DNA from: Nyssa sinensis
Lineage: Eukaryota > Streptophyta > Magnoliopsida > Cornales > Nyssaceae
Length of the DNA: 64,000 bases
Assembly: GCA_008638375.1 (NCBI GenBank)
Contig: CM018052.1
Location: 12,793,506 to 12,857,505, forward strand
Direction: 5' to 3'
The position numbers and the translations under genes are program-made. Below the pieces are notes generated by a model. It searched no databases. It had not been told where the DNA came from and saw only the letters and a list, made by a program, of their open reading frames with translations. Shown piece after piece: positions 10,491-22,140 of the stretch (within the stretch, counting starts at the first letter, position 1; the number at the start of each line of letters is the position of its first letter).

Positions 10491-11441
10491 GAGCCCTTAG
10501 GCCATCAGTTTTAAGGACACAAAAATATATAAAGGGAAGACGAAAATATTTTTAAGGACACGCGGTTAGTTTAATTCTAGGTTTCTCTCTACAAAAACCT
10601 TCCCTCTCTTGAGGCTGAAACTTTGCCGAAGTGACAGCCTCTCTTCGGGAAGCTAGTCAAAGCGACGCTTTCCGAACCGAAGAAAAAACCGGAGTTCTAC
10701 CAAACAAAAGCCTCCGATCCAGACTTTCCTAGCCGAAGTGCTGCCCTTTTACCACGATTAAATAAGGTACGCTCTCAAACCCTTGACAATTTCTTTTTCT
10801 TTAGATCCAGTTGATCTCATCTCTTTTATCACTCTTCATAAAAGAGGGTAAACCGAATAACTATGTGACTCTGATTCCGTTTTCTGAATGGATACGTAGG
10901 AAGCCTTCGGGCCAGTGTCAGATTCATTTCCTGTCTTTTCTGTTTTGTTTTTACTTTTTTACACCAAATTCTTTATTATATATTTCTTCCATACTCACAT
11001 CATTTTTTTTTTTAGTTTTCTCATAACAAAATAACCTTGTAAGTGAATATTTGAGGCCGATCCATTTAAATTAGGTGGGGTGGGTGCCTAACACCTTCCT
11101 ACTCTATACTTTAGCCACTGAATCCATTTCTCTGGTGTTTATATTTTTCAGTGTTTTATCTTTGTTTTGATCCATGTCAAGGGATCTTTAGTATGTATTT
11201 AAGAATTAAGGCAATGTAATTTATTTTTCATTCCTTTTGATTTTTTTTTATATGTATTTTTCAATCTGTAACGAGTTTGCTTGTTTTTGCTCAAAAATAA
11301 GCTGGCGGCTCCTCAATCTCAAGTCTCCCATAAGAAGGGGGTTCCTTCCTACCTTTAAGGAATGAGACAGACGGGATCCTTCTAAATCTATAAAAAAGAT
11401 GACACACGTTTTCCCCATTTTTTCGGTCTTGGCGCCCATTA

Positions 11442-11459
11442 TAGCGACTCCATTGGGGG
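11442..11459 (+). other. Primer-binding site after LTR A
   Basis: TAGCGACTCCATTGGGGG lies three bases after the LTR's terminal CA. The matching sites are TGGCGACTCCACTAGGGA at 26633-26650 after LTR B and TGGTGACTCCAATTGGGA at 28972-28989 after LTR C. The form TGGCGACTCC is typical of Ogre/Tat elements; I believe the primer is tRNA-Arg but could not check it. Confidence 0.7.
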
Positions 11460-11860
11460 ACTAAAGCGGGCTAAACTCGGCAAAATATTCACTTCAAAGG
11501 TATTTTGTTTATCTGCTTTAAGTTTATTTGTTTTTATACTTTATGATAGATAAATGGATGTATGCTTGAATGTATGGATGGATGAATGAAAATGGACTAA
11601 AATCTAAATACCTTGCACACATCACTTTCATACATTGCATTTGCACTACATACCCTCCAAACCTCGGACAGTAATTAGCCTTTGCCCAGTATGCTCACTT
11701 AGCTTGGCGGGTGTCCCTGGTGAAAGCCCTCCACTCCTTGATCAAATACTGCTTGACCGGGGACACTACACTCTAGTGGCCTTGGGATGGTATGCAAAAA
11801 AGCGATGCGGTACCATTTGACCATAGTCATTACAATTTTGTGGCTGTGGGAGGTATATGG
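11460..11860 (+). other. Tat/Ogre leader between PBS and gag, first part
   Basis: Untranslated leader shared with 26650-26857 and 28990-29397. It contains GATGGATGAATGAA-type repeats and a block ending near GGTATATGG, where solo LTR 1 inserted. No long reading frame is present. Leader sequence resumes at 15192. Confidence 0.75.
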
Positions 11861-12077
11861 TGTAATATCCCGACCCGAGTTAGATGGTACCCGACCTGGT
11901 AGACCCGGGCCATGACATGTAAACTCGAACTATAGGCCAAAATATGACATGAGTTAAGTTGGCCATGAATAAATCTAAAAATGGACAAGCGACAATCAGT
12001 TGTCCAATAAGACATGCAAATCGAGAAATGAACAAAACGATTCGATTCCGAAATTGAAATGGAAAAATAAATAAATA

Positions 12078-12117
<40 letters not shown>

Positions 12118-12181
12118 GATAAATAAAAAGATATATATATATATATATGTTTATACAAATATATATATATATATATATCAG

Positions 12182-12216
<35 letters not shown>

Positions 12217-15191
12217 TTGTGTGTTTAGGTGTGCCACGTGTAAACTATGTGTAGCTGGCACATGGTTTGTGAGAAGCAAGTGAAGCAACAAGTGGACCCA
12301 AAACAGTGCAGAGAAAGAACATGAGTGGCTGCATGCAGCCATGTGCGTGTGTAGTGTTATCCATGGGTACAGGTGGCGATGCCATCGACCTTAGGTTCGG
12401 TTAAGAAAGGAAATTTAAGGGGGGAGAGAAAGGAAGTAGAGAGAGAAGCTGAACGTAAGAGAAGAAGAGAGATAACTGAAGAGGAAAATTTTGGGAAACT
12501 CGGCTTAAACAGGTAACAATTTTAATTTATTTGATTACATGTATATTGGAGAATTTTGATAGATGAATTTGAAACTGTCTGAACCAAAAATCCATAAGAA
12601 AAATCAAGAAACTAAAACTAGTTTACACGGTAAAAAATGGTAGGCTTTGATATGCTAAACAAACCTTGCTTTTGAAACTGAAAATAAGTAGGAAAACTCA
12701 ACAGGAATCCAACGCAATTTGAATGATTTAAAAAGGTTCAAAAATGGCTACGGAATAGCCAATTATCCTTTCAATGATGCAATGCCGGAAAAAGATGATT
12801 TGGGTGTTGAAAAACTACTTCGTTAGGGGCTAAAATCTATTTTGGAGGATTTTTTAATGTTTTAAGATTAAATTCATAGAAAGACAGTGAGTTTTGGATG
12901 TGAAAATCACTAGGATCAGTGGTAGTTTCACTGTTCTAGCGATCGTGGCCGGAATTCTCATCGAAGAAGATGACCGGAAAACCGAGGGGTCTATCGAGTT
13001 TAGATGGGATCAGGTTTGGGTCGGGTCGGAACCCGACCGCACTCACTAATGGGTCCTCAAACTGTGTCATTTTGGTTGTTGGATTTAAATGGCTTTGGGC
13101 TTGTTTGGTTACAGGAGTTAGAAATTGGAAATTAAACTTGGGTTAGCCTAAACATGGATAAGGGCCAAGTCAGAATAACAAGGATATGTTATCCTGGTTC
13201 AGTGAGAACAAACCGAACCGGTTGGTTCAGTGAGGTGTGAGAGCGGTTTAGGGTTTTGCCTAGTGAACCCACTAGTTCAGACAAAAAGTTAGGAAAATTA
13301 TATTTTGACCCCCGGAAGTTCTGGAAAATTATACTAAGGCCCAACAGAATAATTATTTTAAATAAAATTACAAAAATACCCCAAGTTCTAAAACAAGTCA
13401 AACGAACTTCAAATGAGATAAATGAATGGTGTATTTTGACTATTTTGGACGTTATGGACCCAATGACGGGGTCCGTTTCACGAGACGGGACTCTGAAAAA
13501 ATAAGACACGTTCAAGTGTAAATTATCAAATTGCCCCTAGTGCCCCTAAAACCAAATGGAAGTCCGAGAGGGTCTAAATTGACTTTCTTCGACGTTTCGG
13601 ACTCAATGGTGAGGTCCATATTATGAAATAAGGTACGAAAAAATGTGACATGTAAATATGTGAGGTAATAGAATCAAAATTTAAAGTGTAACGAAGCTAC
13701 TAGAAAAATAAGATTAAGGTTAGAAATTAATACGTCTAAGACTTAAAGAAGCTACCCAGAAAAGGTAACTAGAATAGAAAGAGATTTAAATGATAATTAA
13801 ATCCAGTGATATTATGGAATATGACCAGACTTTGAAATGTGATTATAGGAACCTTCAACTACAGGAAGGATTTTTTAGTAAAAGACCCTGGATTTCAGGT
13901 GAGTGTTTCATACCATATTGAGGTAGAAATTTTCATTATAAATATAAATATTGAACTCTTTTATGATGTATCGACATATGATATCATTTCCCTTTATAAC
14001 CTTTGTTTAACAGTTATACTGTATACGTTTTGAATGATCTATTGACAACTATATTGTCTTCTTTGACTTAAGAAAATGTGTTTGTAAGATACTCAAATGT
14101 TATATGATCTTCTTACAAATGTTTGAACTATTTTAACTGAATACCAAATAAGAAACTTTTATTTGAGTAATTGAATTGCTATTGATGATTATTGATTTTG
14201 GATATGATTTTGATGCTTTGGATAGAACACTCTTCTATGATTGGTCATTACTGAATAGGTTGTGACTTATCGAACCTTGCCACAGGGTATATTGTGGTGA
14301 GCCGGTGTGATACGGCATATCGAACTAGTCTATCGATCTCAGTCAACGAGGTTCTAATTTGCTAGCCATAGAAGTGAAATATATGAATTTGAATATGAAT
14401 ATTGAATATGAACCATGATTGAATATGATTTATCGAACTATGATTTATCGACTTATGTTATCAAACTATGATTTATTGAACTATATTATCGAACTATGAT
14501 TTACCGAACTATGTTATTGAACTATGATTCATCAAACTATGTTATTGAACTACGATTTATTAAACTATGTTATTGAACTGTGATTTTGATTTATTGAACT
14601 ATGTTATTGATTATCGATTTACGATTATCATTGAATTGAGATTTATTGGAAGTGAATTTGATACCATTATCTTGTACTATAATTTAAGATAACATATGAT
14701 ACGTGATCGTTGACATTTCGATATTGAATTATATAGCAGTTTTGAAACCTTTGGTATGTTATGGAATACTCACGAGCTGTTGAGCTCATACGGATTTTTA
14801 TCCAATATATTTTAGGTAACGATATCGGCAAGAAAATGACAGGTTTAGTCAGGATAGTCAGAAACTTATAAAGCTATGAACCCTTTTTGTATTAGGATTT
14901 GGCTAGTCATGATGTAGTTGCTTTTGGTAATTTTGGATTGTACATCGAATATGGCATCAATAGGCTTTGGAAAAAATTACATTATGTATTTTTATAGTTA
15001 CTATAGAATATATATATATATATGAAGGACAGATGTTGACTTGTGTATTGACGCTTCCGCAGTAGAAAAAGAAATTTATTCCGCTACATATGATTAAATG
15101 GAAATGAGGAAAGCATTGTGATCATTGAAAAAGGCCTCGATGGCCGATCACGAACCCTTGATCCGTATAGGCCGGATTCAGGGTCGTGACA
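11861..15191 (+). mobile_element. Solo LTR 1, chromovirus-style, TSD TATGG
   Basis: 3,331 bp, starting TGTAATATCCCGACCC and ending GGGTCGTGACA, flanked by TATGG at 11856-11860 and 15192-15196. A paralogous leader at about 29388-29405 lacks the insert and reads straight through, confirming the borders. Inside are (AAT)n, (TA)n and (GT)n runs (12078-12222), a GA-rich exon-like stretch followed by a GT donor at 12513, two diverged units of about 150 bp around GACCCAATGACGGGG, and an intron-like segment at 13899-14815. No gag or pol is present. The TGT...ACA ends and the GACCC/GGGTC signature resemble LTRs of Tekay/Del-type chromoviruses; that family name is an inference. Confidence 0.85.
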
Positions 15192-15720
15192 TATGGCACA
15201 TCCTATCAGAAGGGGAATCCTGAAACCTTTACCCGATCTAAGCGTCATGCATATAATCAGCCATAAATTCATGATTTAGGATTTCAAAACCAGTTTTGGT
15301 AAAACACGTATGAACTTTTTCGCTCAAATTCGCGAAGTCAGGAAAATCGAGAAAGTAAAAAAAAATACCCCTCTCTATTGGCTGATTGGAACAGAGGTTA
15401 AAAGCCTCTGTGTGCTAAAGCATTGTGATCATTGAAAAAGGCCTCGGTGGCCGATCACGAACCCTTGATCCGCATGGGCTGAATTCAGGGTCGTGACATA
15501 TGGCACATCCTATCAGAAGGGGAATCCTGAAACCTTTACCCGATCTAAGCGTCATGCATATAATTAGCCATAGATTCATGATTTCAAAACCAGTTTTGGT
15601 AAAACACGCACGAACTTTTTCGCTCAAATTCGCGAAGTTAGGAAAATCGAGAAAGTAAAAAAAAATACCCCTCTCTATTGGCTAATTGGAACAGAGGTTA
15701 AAAGCCTCTGTGTGTCGATT
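15110..15720. repeat. 307-bp tandem duplication spanning a solo-LTR junction
   Basis: 15110-15416 and 15417-about 15720 are copies at roughly 95 percent identity by eye. Each holds the last 82 or so bases of solo LTR 1, the TATGG site, and about 225 bp of Tat/Ogre leader. The second copy has lost about seven bases (ATTTAGG-type) and has several substitutions. The duplication arose after the solo LTR was in place and has since diverged. Confidence 0.85.
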
Positions 15721-15731
15721 AGCACACAGAG
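15691..15731 (+). other. Conserved leader RNA structure with two competing stems
   Basis: ACAGAGG (15691-15697) can pair with CCTCTGT (15705-15711), and CTCTGTGTG (15706-15714) can pair with CACACAGAG (15723-15731) around an eight-base loop. The two stems share the middle strand, so they are mutually exclusive. The same arrangement is present in the other element at 29595-29635, where substitutions keep pairing through G-U wobbles. It lies between PBS and gag, where retroelement packaging or dimerisation signals sit; that function is inference. Confidence 0.55.
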
Positions 15732-16723
15732 TGCTGGTCCCCCGCTTTGTAAAATTTTGTCCAATTTTCTGAATTTTTTCCAAAAACTCTAATTTTTTTC
15801 TTGAAAAACCAATTTTGCAAACTGCAATGGGACTACGAATGAGACTTTTCTGGGTTTTCCTTGACACCAAACATGTTAAAAAATACAGGTATTTTTTGAA
15901 AATAGGTACTAACAACTAACTTGGAAATGGACTAGCGGAGGCCACAAAATGACTTTCAAAAGGAAACTTTTTGGGTTTATTCTCATCACATAAATCAACT
16001 CAAGTTCTAATCATGTTTGGCCCTAGCAAAGGTCCCTATCAATTTCAAATATTTTCTCGTTATTTGGGAACCTTTCCCTCAAAATCTAGAAATGAATTTC
16101 ATTCAAGTCCCCCGCTATGCCAAAATTTAGGGGTTAGGTATGACTTTCAAGATTTCACAATCTAGATTCTTTAGTCACCTTAGGAATCAAGTCGGGCTCC
16201 AATTTGTGGCCCCCTTCTCAATTCTTCCTATCATACCAACGACTTGAGATAGGTTTTCAATTCCTTTTCAAGAGTCACCCCTTTTAAGATCCTCATCTCG
16301 TCAATCAAAGTTCATCTCGACCCCTCTAGTAAGGTCTAATCAATTCCACTGGGATTGCATCTTCCTAACCCTTAGGATTGCTCCTTATTCAAGAAAATCA
16401 TTCCATCCTCTTAGGACTTAAGGGCTACCTAGCCATTATGCCTCTACTTTTTTTGTTTCAAAAAAAAAAAAAAAAGAAATCAAAAAATTTAAAACTCGGA
16501 CTTCAAAATTCAAAAAGGTCCATGCGTCATTTTCTAAGAAATGATCTTCTTTTCAATTTAAATTAGATCTTTTCTTACTCCAAGCTTTGAAATCAAAAGC
16601 TCTTTGCACTGTTGGCTTGTATTCAAACTCCTTTACGTTTATTTGGTGATAAAAAAAAAAAAAAAAGCATTGAGGTTTCTTACCCTATTGCAGCTTTTAT
16701 TCGCTCAGTTGAGCCTGAAAACC
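15732..16723 (+). other. Tat/Ogre leader between PBS and gag, second part
   Basis: Non-coding leader, closely matched by 29636-30617 in the truncated third element. It contains two A-runs (16460-16475 and 16651-16666). Open frames here are short and not shared between the two copies, so none is supported as a gene. Confidence 0.7.
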
Positions 16724-18065
16724 ATGGCATCAAAATCAAGCCAATCACTGCCCCTTGTCACTATGGATCAAGATCAATTACTTCAAATTTTGGCTGAAAT
16801 CAAAAAAGACATGACCGATTATAAGGATGAAACACAAAGGTTCTCCCAGATAGTCCAAGAATTATTACAACAAGGGTTACCACCACCTACACCACTCCTA
16901 GTAGGGCCTTACATGCTCCCAATAACCAACCACATATACCTCCTCAAGATCATCTCCAACAAAATCAGCAGGCCCAAGATGCAGCTATACATGATCAGTT
17001 TAATCAAGTAGAACAAAATGGGCCCCAAAATGAAGTCAAACCTCAAGAGAAACCCAACACCAATGGACAGTCCTTTCTCAAAAGGCTTGAAAAGATGGAA
17101 GCCTTAATATACAAATCCAACCGTAGAGATGACATGATTGATATCCACAAACTCTCCCTATATCCAGAGGTCCATTTCCCTATAAGTTCAAAATACCAAA
17201 CTTAGACAAATTCAATGGGACCACATGCCCAAAGACCCACCTCAAGCTCTATGTTCGGGAAATGGAACCAATAGGGGCTACAACTGAAATGATGGTTCAA
17301 ATGTTCCACCAATCCTTATTGTGGTAGCTCTCTGTTGGCTCTTAGACTCGGAAAAGCCCATATCTAAAGACTGGGAATAGCTCTGCAATGCCTTTATCAA
17401 GCAGTACAATTACAACAATGAGTTAGACATCAGACTCAGGGACCTTGAGACTACCAAGCAAAAACCCAAGGAGACTCTTTCAACTTTCATCACCTGATGG
17501 AGGGCCAAAGCGGGCCAAATGGTCAGCAAGCCGAGTGAAGCTAAACAAGTGCAAATAGTGAAGAAGAACTTACTTCCCATCTACCGTGAATCAATGTTTA
17601 CCCACTACTTTGAGACTTTCAAAGCTCTTATAAGGGCTAGAATCCCAATTGAGGATGCAATCAATGATGGAACATTGAGGAAGCCCACACAAAACATCAA
17701 GCCCAATAACTTAGAGATTGTAGTCAATGGTTTAACTCTACAGTAGTTATTCTCTTGGTCTATTAGTTCAATTGCTTTACCGCTGCCAAATTCATCTCGA
17801 AGGCGCCCATCAAGGTCATTCTCAGAACTCTCTGCATCAGTGAGCAAAGTTTTTCAAAAGCTTTGCAAAGAAGGGCATCTCTAACCTTTGAATCCTCGAC
17901 CCACCCTAAACCCAATACCCAAAAGCTATGATTTGAGCAAGCATTGTGCCTACCACCAATGTACGTGCTACTGCACTAATCATTGCACCATGTTGAGGCA
18001 TGTTATCCAAGATTTGATTGATGAACAAGTCATTGGGCCTCCTCCTTCATGGATCAACCAAGATT
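16724..18065 (+). pseudogene. Broken Tat/Ogre gag
   Basis: The frame opens at an ATG at 16724 with MASKSSQSLPLVTMDQDQ, then IKKDMTDYKDETQ, and shifts frame after about 60 residues. Other frames carry the gag core: IPNLDKFNGTTCPKTHLKLY (about 17190-17250), AFIKQYNYNNELDIRLRDLE, WRAKAGQMV, LPIYRESMFTHYFETFKALI. They are followed by the zinc-knuckle-like end CAYHQCTCYCTNHCTMLRHV with IQDLID and a stop (about 17940-18065). The FNGT-CPK-HL pattern and the final H-C-x-L-x-H-x-QDLID are typical of Tat/Ogre gag. There are at least four in-frame stops (for example after LLW near 17325 and before WRAKAG near 17499) and two or more frameshifts, so it cannot make protein. No pol follows within the element. 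Confidence 0.8.
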
Positions 18066-19974
18066 AGCCCACAATAAAAAATGAGGAGCTTTCCAAGCCA
18101 AAGATCATTATTTTATCCTTCATAGATAATTTCTATCTATCTTTCCTCATATTTCAATAAAGATTCTCTTAGGAAACTTTCAACAAAATGTTTGCATGAT
18201 TCACTTGATTCTTTAAGAAAATGTATGTCATTAAATTCATAATAAAATTGAATGTGTTGAATCTAAACATCATTAAACTTCATAAATCATCTTGATTTTC
18301 TCGTTGTTCACCAATTCATCCATTTGTCTCAAAATCATGCACATGAAGGTCATGCTAAAAATGGAGATACATATCGAGGTTCTCCAAATGAATGACATGC
18401 ACATCAAAGAGATGCACACAAGGGCTTGGTACCATGAACATAAGAGATTTTTGGGCCTTATATACCCTTTCATTTGGTAAACCTTACCCTAACCTATGTT
18501 TCGTCCTTAATACGAAGACCACCTTGAGGTCTTGCTTGCTTAAGACATTTCAACTAAGAGCTCTTTCAAAGGGTTTTACAAATAAATGGGTCATGTAACA
18601 ATGATTTCAAACAAGCAGCTTCCTCCTTACCTGTTTGCACCACATTGCTTCTTTATTCTTCACCCACTTTTCAGAGTAACTCATCAAGGGACTCCTTACC
18701 TACCTATTTGCACCAAATTTTTTTCTCACTTTCTGAAGTAACTTGGCCTTGCTTCAGAAGGGGCTCTTTTATGCCTTGTTCATTCTAAGAGTAACTCATG
18801 CTCTTAATCATACTATTTTTCCTAATTAAGGGGCTCATTCATGCCAATGTAAGAACCTTTTTTTTATTTAAAGGGTTTCATTTCACATTTTTTCATGCTT
18901 TAACAACTTTACCCCACATCTTGGGTAAAGTCTCTATCACTTTGGCTCACCCAGAATTTCTTTCATTCAATTATTTCTTCTAATATGCTCAGTTAAATGC
19001 ACAATATGTTGTGATAATCAATGATTCTAATTTTCTAAAATAATCAAATTGAATCATACTCGAAACAAATATTTTGAAATTTTCAAAGGAATTTCCCAAA
19101 TCATTGGAAGGGCAAAAGTATTTTATCTATGAACTTGAAGATAAGTCTTTAGGTGATCCTATCTCCTAAGCCTACATATCCTTTGTTCACAACTTGAGCA
19201 GATTTTTCCTAATCATCTTCAAAGATGGGAAACCTCACCATTTGAAATTAAGTAATGGTTTTTTTGATTGACAATGATCTAGTGGCTAGCAAAGTCCATG
19301 CCAAAAGTTAGAGTTTTTTCTAAATGAAAAATCCTTTTCAAAAATGAAAAAAACATGTTTCACAACATTTTCTCTCATTTAATAAAAACATTTCTTTTCT
19401 CTTATCTAAGTTGAGTACATCTTCCTCACTTCTATCTGAGTTGAATACATTCTCCTTACTCCTCTCTATGTTGAGATAATATGATATTCCTCTAGTTTGG
19501 GTAAGAGTTCTTCATCAATGTGATTTTTTTCATAGCTTTCCACACTCCAATCCAAGTTGGGTTCTACCTCCTTCTATCTAGGTCAAGGCTGATTCTTGCA
19601 TATCTTGTCTCTCTCATATATAAGGCAAGAATTTCCATTAACTCTTATCATTAGTTGAGTATATCACTTCGAGTGGAACTCCTTTCAAAGTTAAGTTCAC
19701 TTCTTGTTCTCCCATCCTAAGAAAAATTTGAGCAACATGACCTTATAGTCTGAAACTAAATCAAATTGTTTTCCATGAAGTCACACTAAATTCCATCATT
19801 ATAGTGGAGTTAACCTAATTCATCTCCTCAGCGAGTCATAATCAAACGTTCCCCATAGAGTCTGTACTCTCTCTAAAAGTGGCCTAAAGATGCATTTCAT
19901 CAATCTATTAGGATGGAGTTCCCTTTTAGGTAAGTCATCTAAGGACACATTTTATCAACCTATTAAGATGAAAT
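18066..19974 (+). other. Non-coding internal region of the gag-only element
   Basis: In an autonomous Tat/Ogre element, protease and polymerase would lie here. I see no aspartic-protease triad, reverse-transcriptase YxDD or integrase motif in any frame. The sequence is AT-rich with scattered short frames. This supports a non-autonomous, gag-only element rather than a simple deletion, but a deletion cannot be excluded. Confidence 0.55.
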
Positions 19975-21070
19975 TACCTTCTAGGTAAGCCGTCTGAAGA
20001 CGTAATCCATCTAGGAAAAAATGTCTGAGGACATAATCTATCTTAAAAAAATTTCTGAGGACGTAATCTATCTCTGCAAAACGTTTGAGGACGTAATACA
20101 TCTAGGTAAACCATCTGAGGATGTAATCCATCTAGGAAAAAACTGTTTGAGGACGTAATCTATCTAGGAAAAAAATTTCTAAGGACGTAATCCATCTCAG
20201 CAAAACGTCTGAGGACGTACTCCATCTCAGCAAATCGTCTGAGGACGTAATCCATCTTGGCAAACCGTTTGAGGGCGTAATCCATCTAGAAAAAAATGTT
20301 TGAAGACGTAATCCATTTGGCAAAACATCTAAAGATGTAATCCATCTAGGTAAACCATCTGAGGACATAATCCATCTAGGAAAAAACTGTTTGAGAAAGT
20401 AATCTATCCAGGAAAAAACCGTCTAAGGACGTAATCCATCTCGGCAAATCATCTAAGGATGTAATCCATCTTGGTAATCCTTCCATCAAGGACATAATTT
20501 TATGAAAATTCTATTAGGATAGCATTCTTCTTAGAAGAATCCTGTTAGGATAACATCCTTTCGGGTAAGTCGTTTGAGGACGCATTTTATCAGCCTATTA
20601 GGATAACATTCCTTTTAAGAAAGTTTTCTAACGATGTAAATTTAGTATTTTGTTAAGATAGCATTCCTTTTAGGTATGTGATCCGAGGACTCATTTTATT
20701 AACCTATTAGGATAGCATTCCTTTTAGGAAAGTCGTCTGAGGACGCAACTTCACTAGTTTATTAGGATAACATTCTTTTTAGGAAAGTTGTCTGAGGACA
20801 CTAATTCATTATCTTGTGAGGATATCATTCCTTTTAGGTAAGTCATCTAAGGACGCATTTTATCAGCCTATTAGAATAGTATTCCTTTTAGGAAAATCGT
20901 CTGAGGACGCAAATTCATTATCATATTAGGATAGCATTCTTTTTAGGTAAGTCGTTTGATGACGCATTTTATCCATCTATTAGGATAGCATTCCTTTTAG
21001 GAAAGTTATCTGAGGAAGCAAATTCACAATTCTATTAGGATAGCAATCCTTTCGGGTAAGCCGTCTATCA
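19975..21070. repeat. Two adjoining tandem arrays near the 3' end of the first Tat element
   Basis: The first array (about 19975-20480) has units of 30-33 bp around CGTCTGAGGACGTAATCCAT. The second (about 20500-21070) has units of about 56 bp around ATTAGGATAGCATTCCTTTT followed by AGGAAAGTCGTCTGAGGACG. Both share CGTCTGAGGACG, in which CGTC and GACG form a four-base stem around TGAG. The second also has AGGA-TAGCAT-TCCT. As in the LTR array, each unit has a small inverted repeat. They lie between gag and the polypurine side of LTR B. Confidence 0.8.
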
Positions 21071-21589
21071 CATTCGCTCTTACCAACCTACTAGGATGGA
21101 ATTTCCTTGTAGGTAAAGTGTCCAAGGACATAAGATCATCTCATGAGAACACAACCTCATGAAAGACTTGTTAGGATCTTATTTCTTGTTAAGAAAGACT
21201 TTGAGGAGTCATTTTTGAGGGTGTAACCTCATAATAATCTTATCCGAATGAATCTTTTTAGAGAAAATTCGGTAAGGACAACACTCATTTTCGCTAGTCA
21301 TGAACTACGAATGGTCTGATTCCCTGAGGGTAATACGTAGGGATCTCATAGAGGAATGAGTCTAACCACGTCAAAATCACAAATCAAGGTCAAGCTAGTT
21401 ATCTCTTTTTCTTACGTTGACGTTCGCTTGCTTGCAAGTTCCATCAACTAGGGACTTTTTGTAGACACCTCATTTAGTGACCCTTGATTAAGTAGTAAAA
21501 ATCGATGATTATGCTAAGAAACCTACTTCAAGCAAGGACTCTTCTTGATTGGGTCCTATTTTCTTTAGGACTTCTCTTGACAGAGCCCT

Positions 21590-22140
21590 ATTCCTACTAA
21601 GAATCTCTTACTAGAGTCCCAATTTCATTAGAACTCCTTCTAACAGAGTCTTATTCTTGTTAGGATTCTCTTAACAGAGTCTCACTCCCGTTAGGACTCT
21701 CTTATCAGAGTCCCAATCTAAGTATGACTCTTCTTGATGGCGTCCCCCTCCCATTAGGACTCTTTTTCTAAAGTCCTAGTCCAAGTAGGAGTCTTCCTAA
21801 TAAAGTCTCATTCCCGTTAGGACTCTCCTGCCAGAGTCTCGGTGCAAGTAGGACTCTTTCCGATAGAGTCCTACTCCCGTTAGGAATCTCTTATTAAAGT
21901 CTTAGTCCAAGTAGGATTCCTTCCGACAGAGTCCCACTCTCGTCAGGACTCTCTTGACAAAGTCCCAGTCTAAGTAGGACTCTTCCTAATAGAGTCCTAC
22001 TCTTGTTAAAACTCTTCTGTTAGAGTCCCAGTCCAAGTAGGACTTTCCCTGATAGAGTCTCATTCCTGTTCGAACTCTCCTACCAATGTCTTAGTCCAAG
22101 TAGGACTCTTCTTGATAAATTCCCACTCCCGTTAGGACTC
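21590..22140. repeat. Hairpin-monomer array in LTR B
   Basis: Same AGTCC...GGACT half-units as in LTR A, but only about nine 63-bp dimers. Confidence 0.8.

Larger units (their letters stand above)
8781..11438 (+). repeat. Tat/Ogre LTR A (5' LTR)
   Basis: 2,658 bp from TGTAAACACC to ...GGCGCCCA, collinear with LTRs B and C. In order it contains the hairpin-monomer array (about 8860-9870), an AT-rich U3, a TATA box, a purine-rich segment, and a block starting GAGGCCGATCCA just before the PBS. It is longer than LTR C mainly because the array is longer. Its 5' edge was duplicated (see 8336-8961). Confidence 0.85.

Noticed and set aside
16604..17011. 135-codon frame as a host gene start
   Set aside because: The first 40 codons are leader sequence. 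The rest is the start of Tat/Ogre gag, which opens at 16724 and shifts frame.
19975..20480. Regular 30-33 bp repeats considered as a CRISPR-like array
   Set aside because: Units are contiguous and have no unique spacers, the setting is a plant retroelement, and no cas genes exist.
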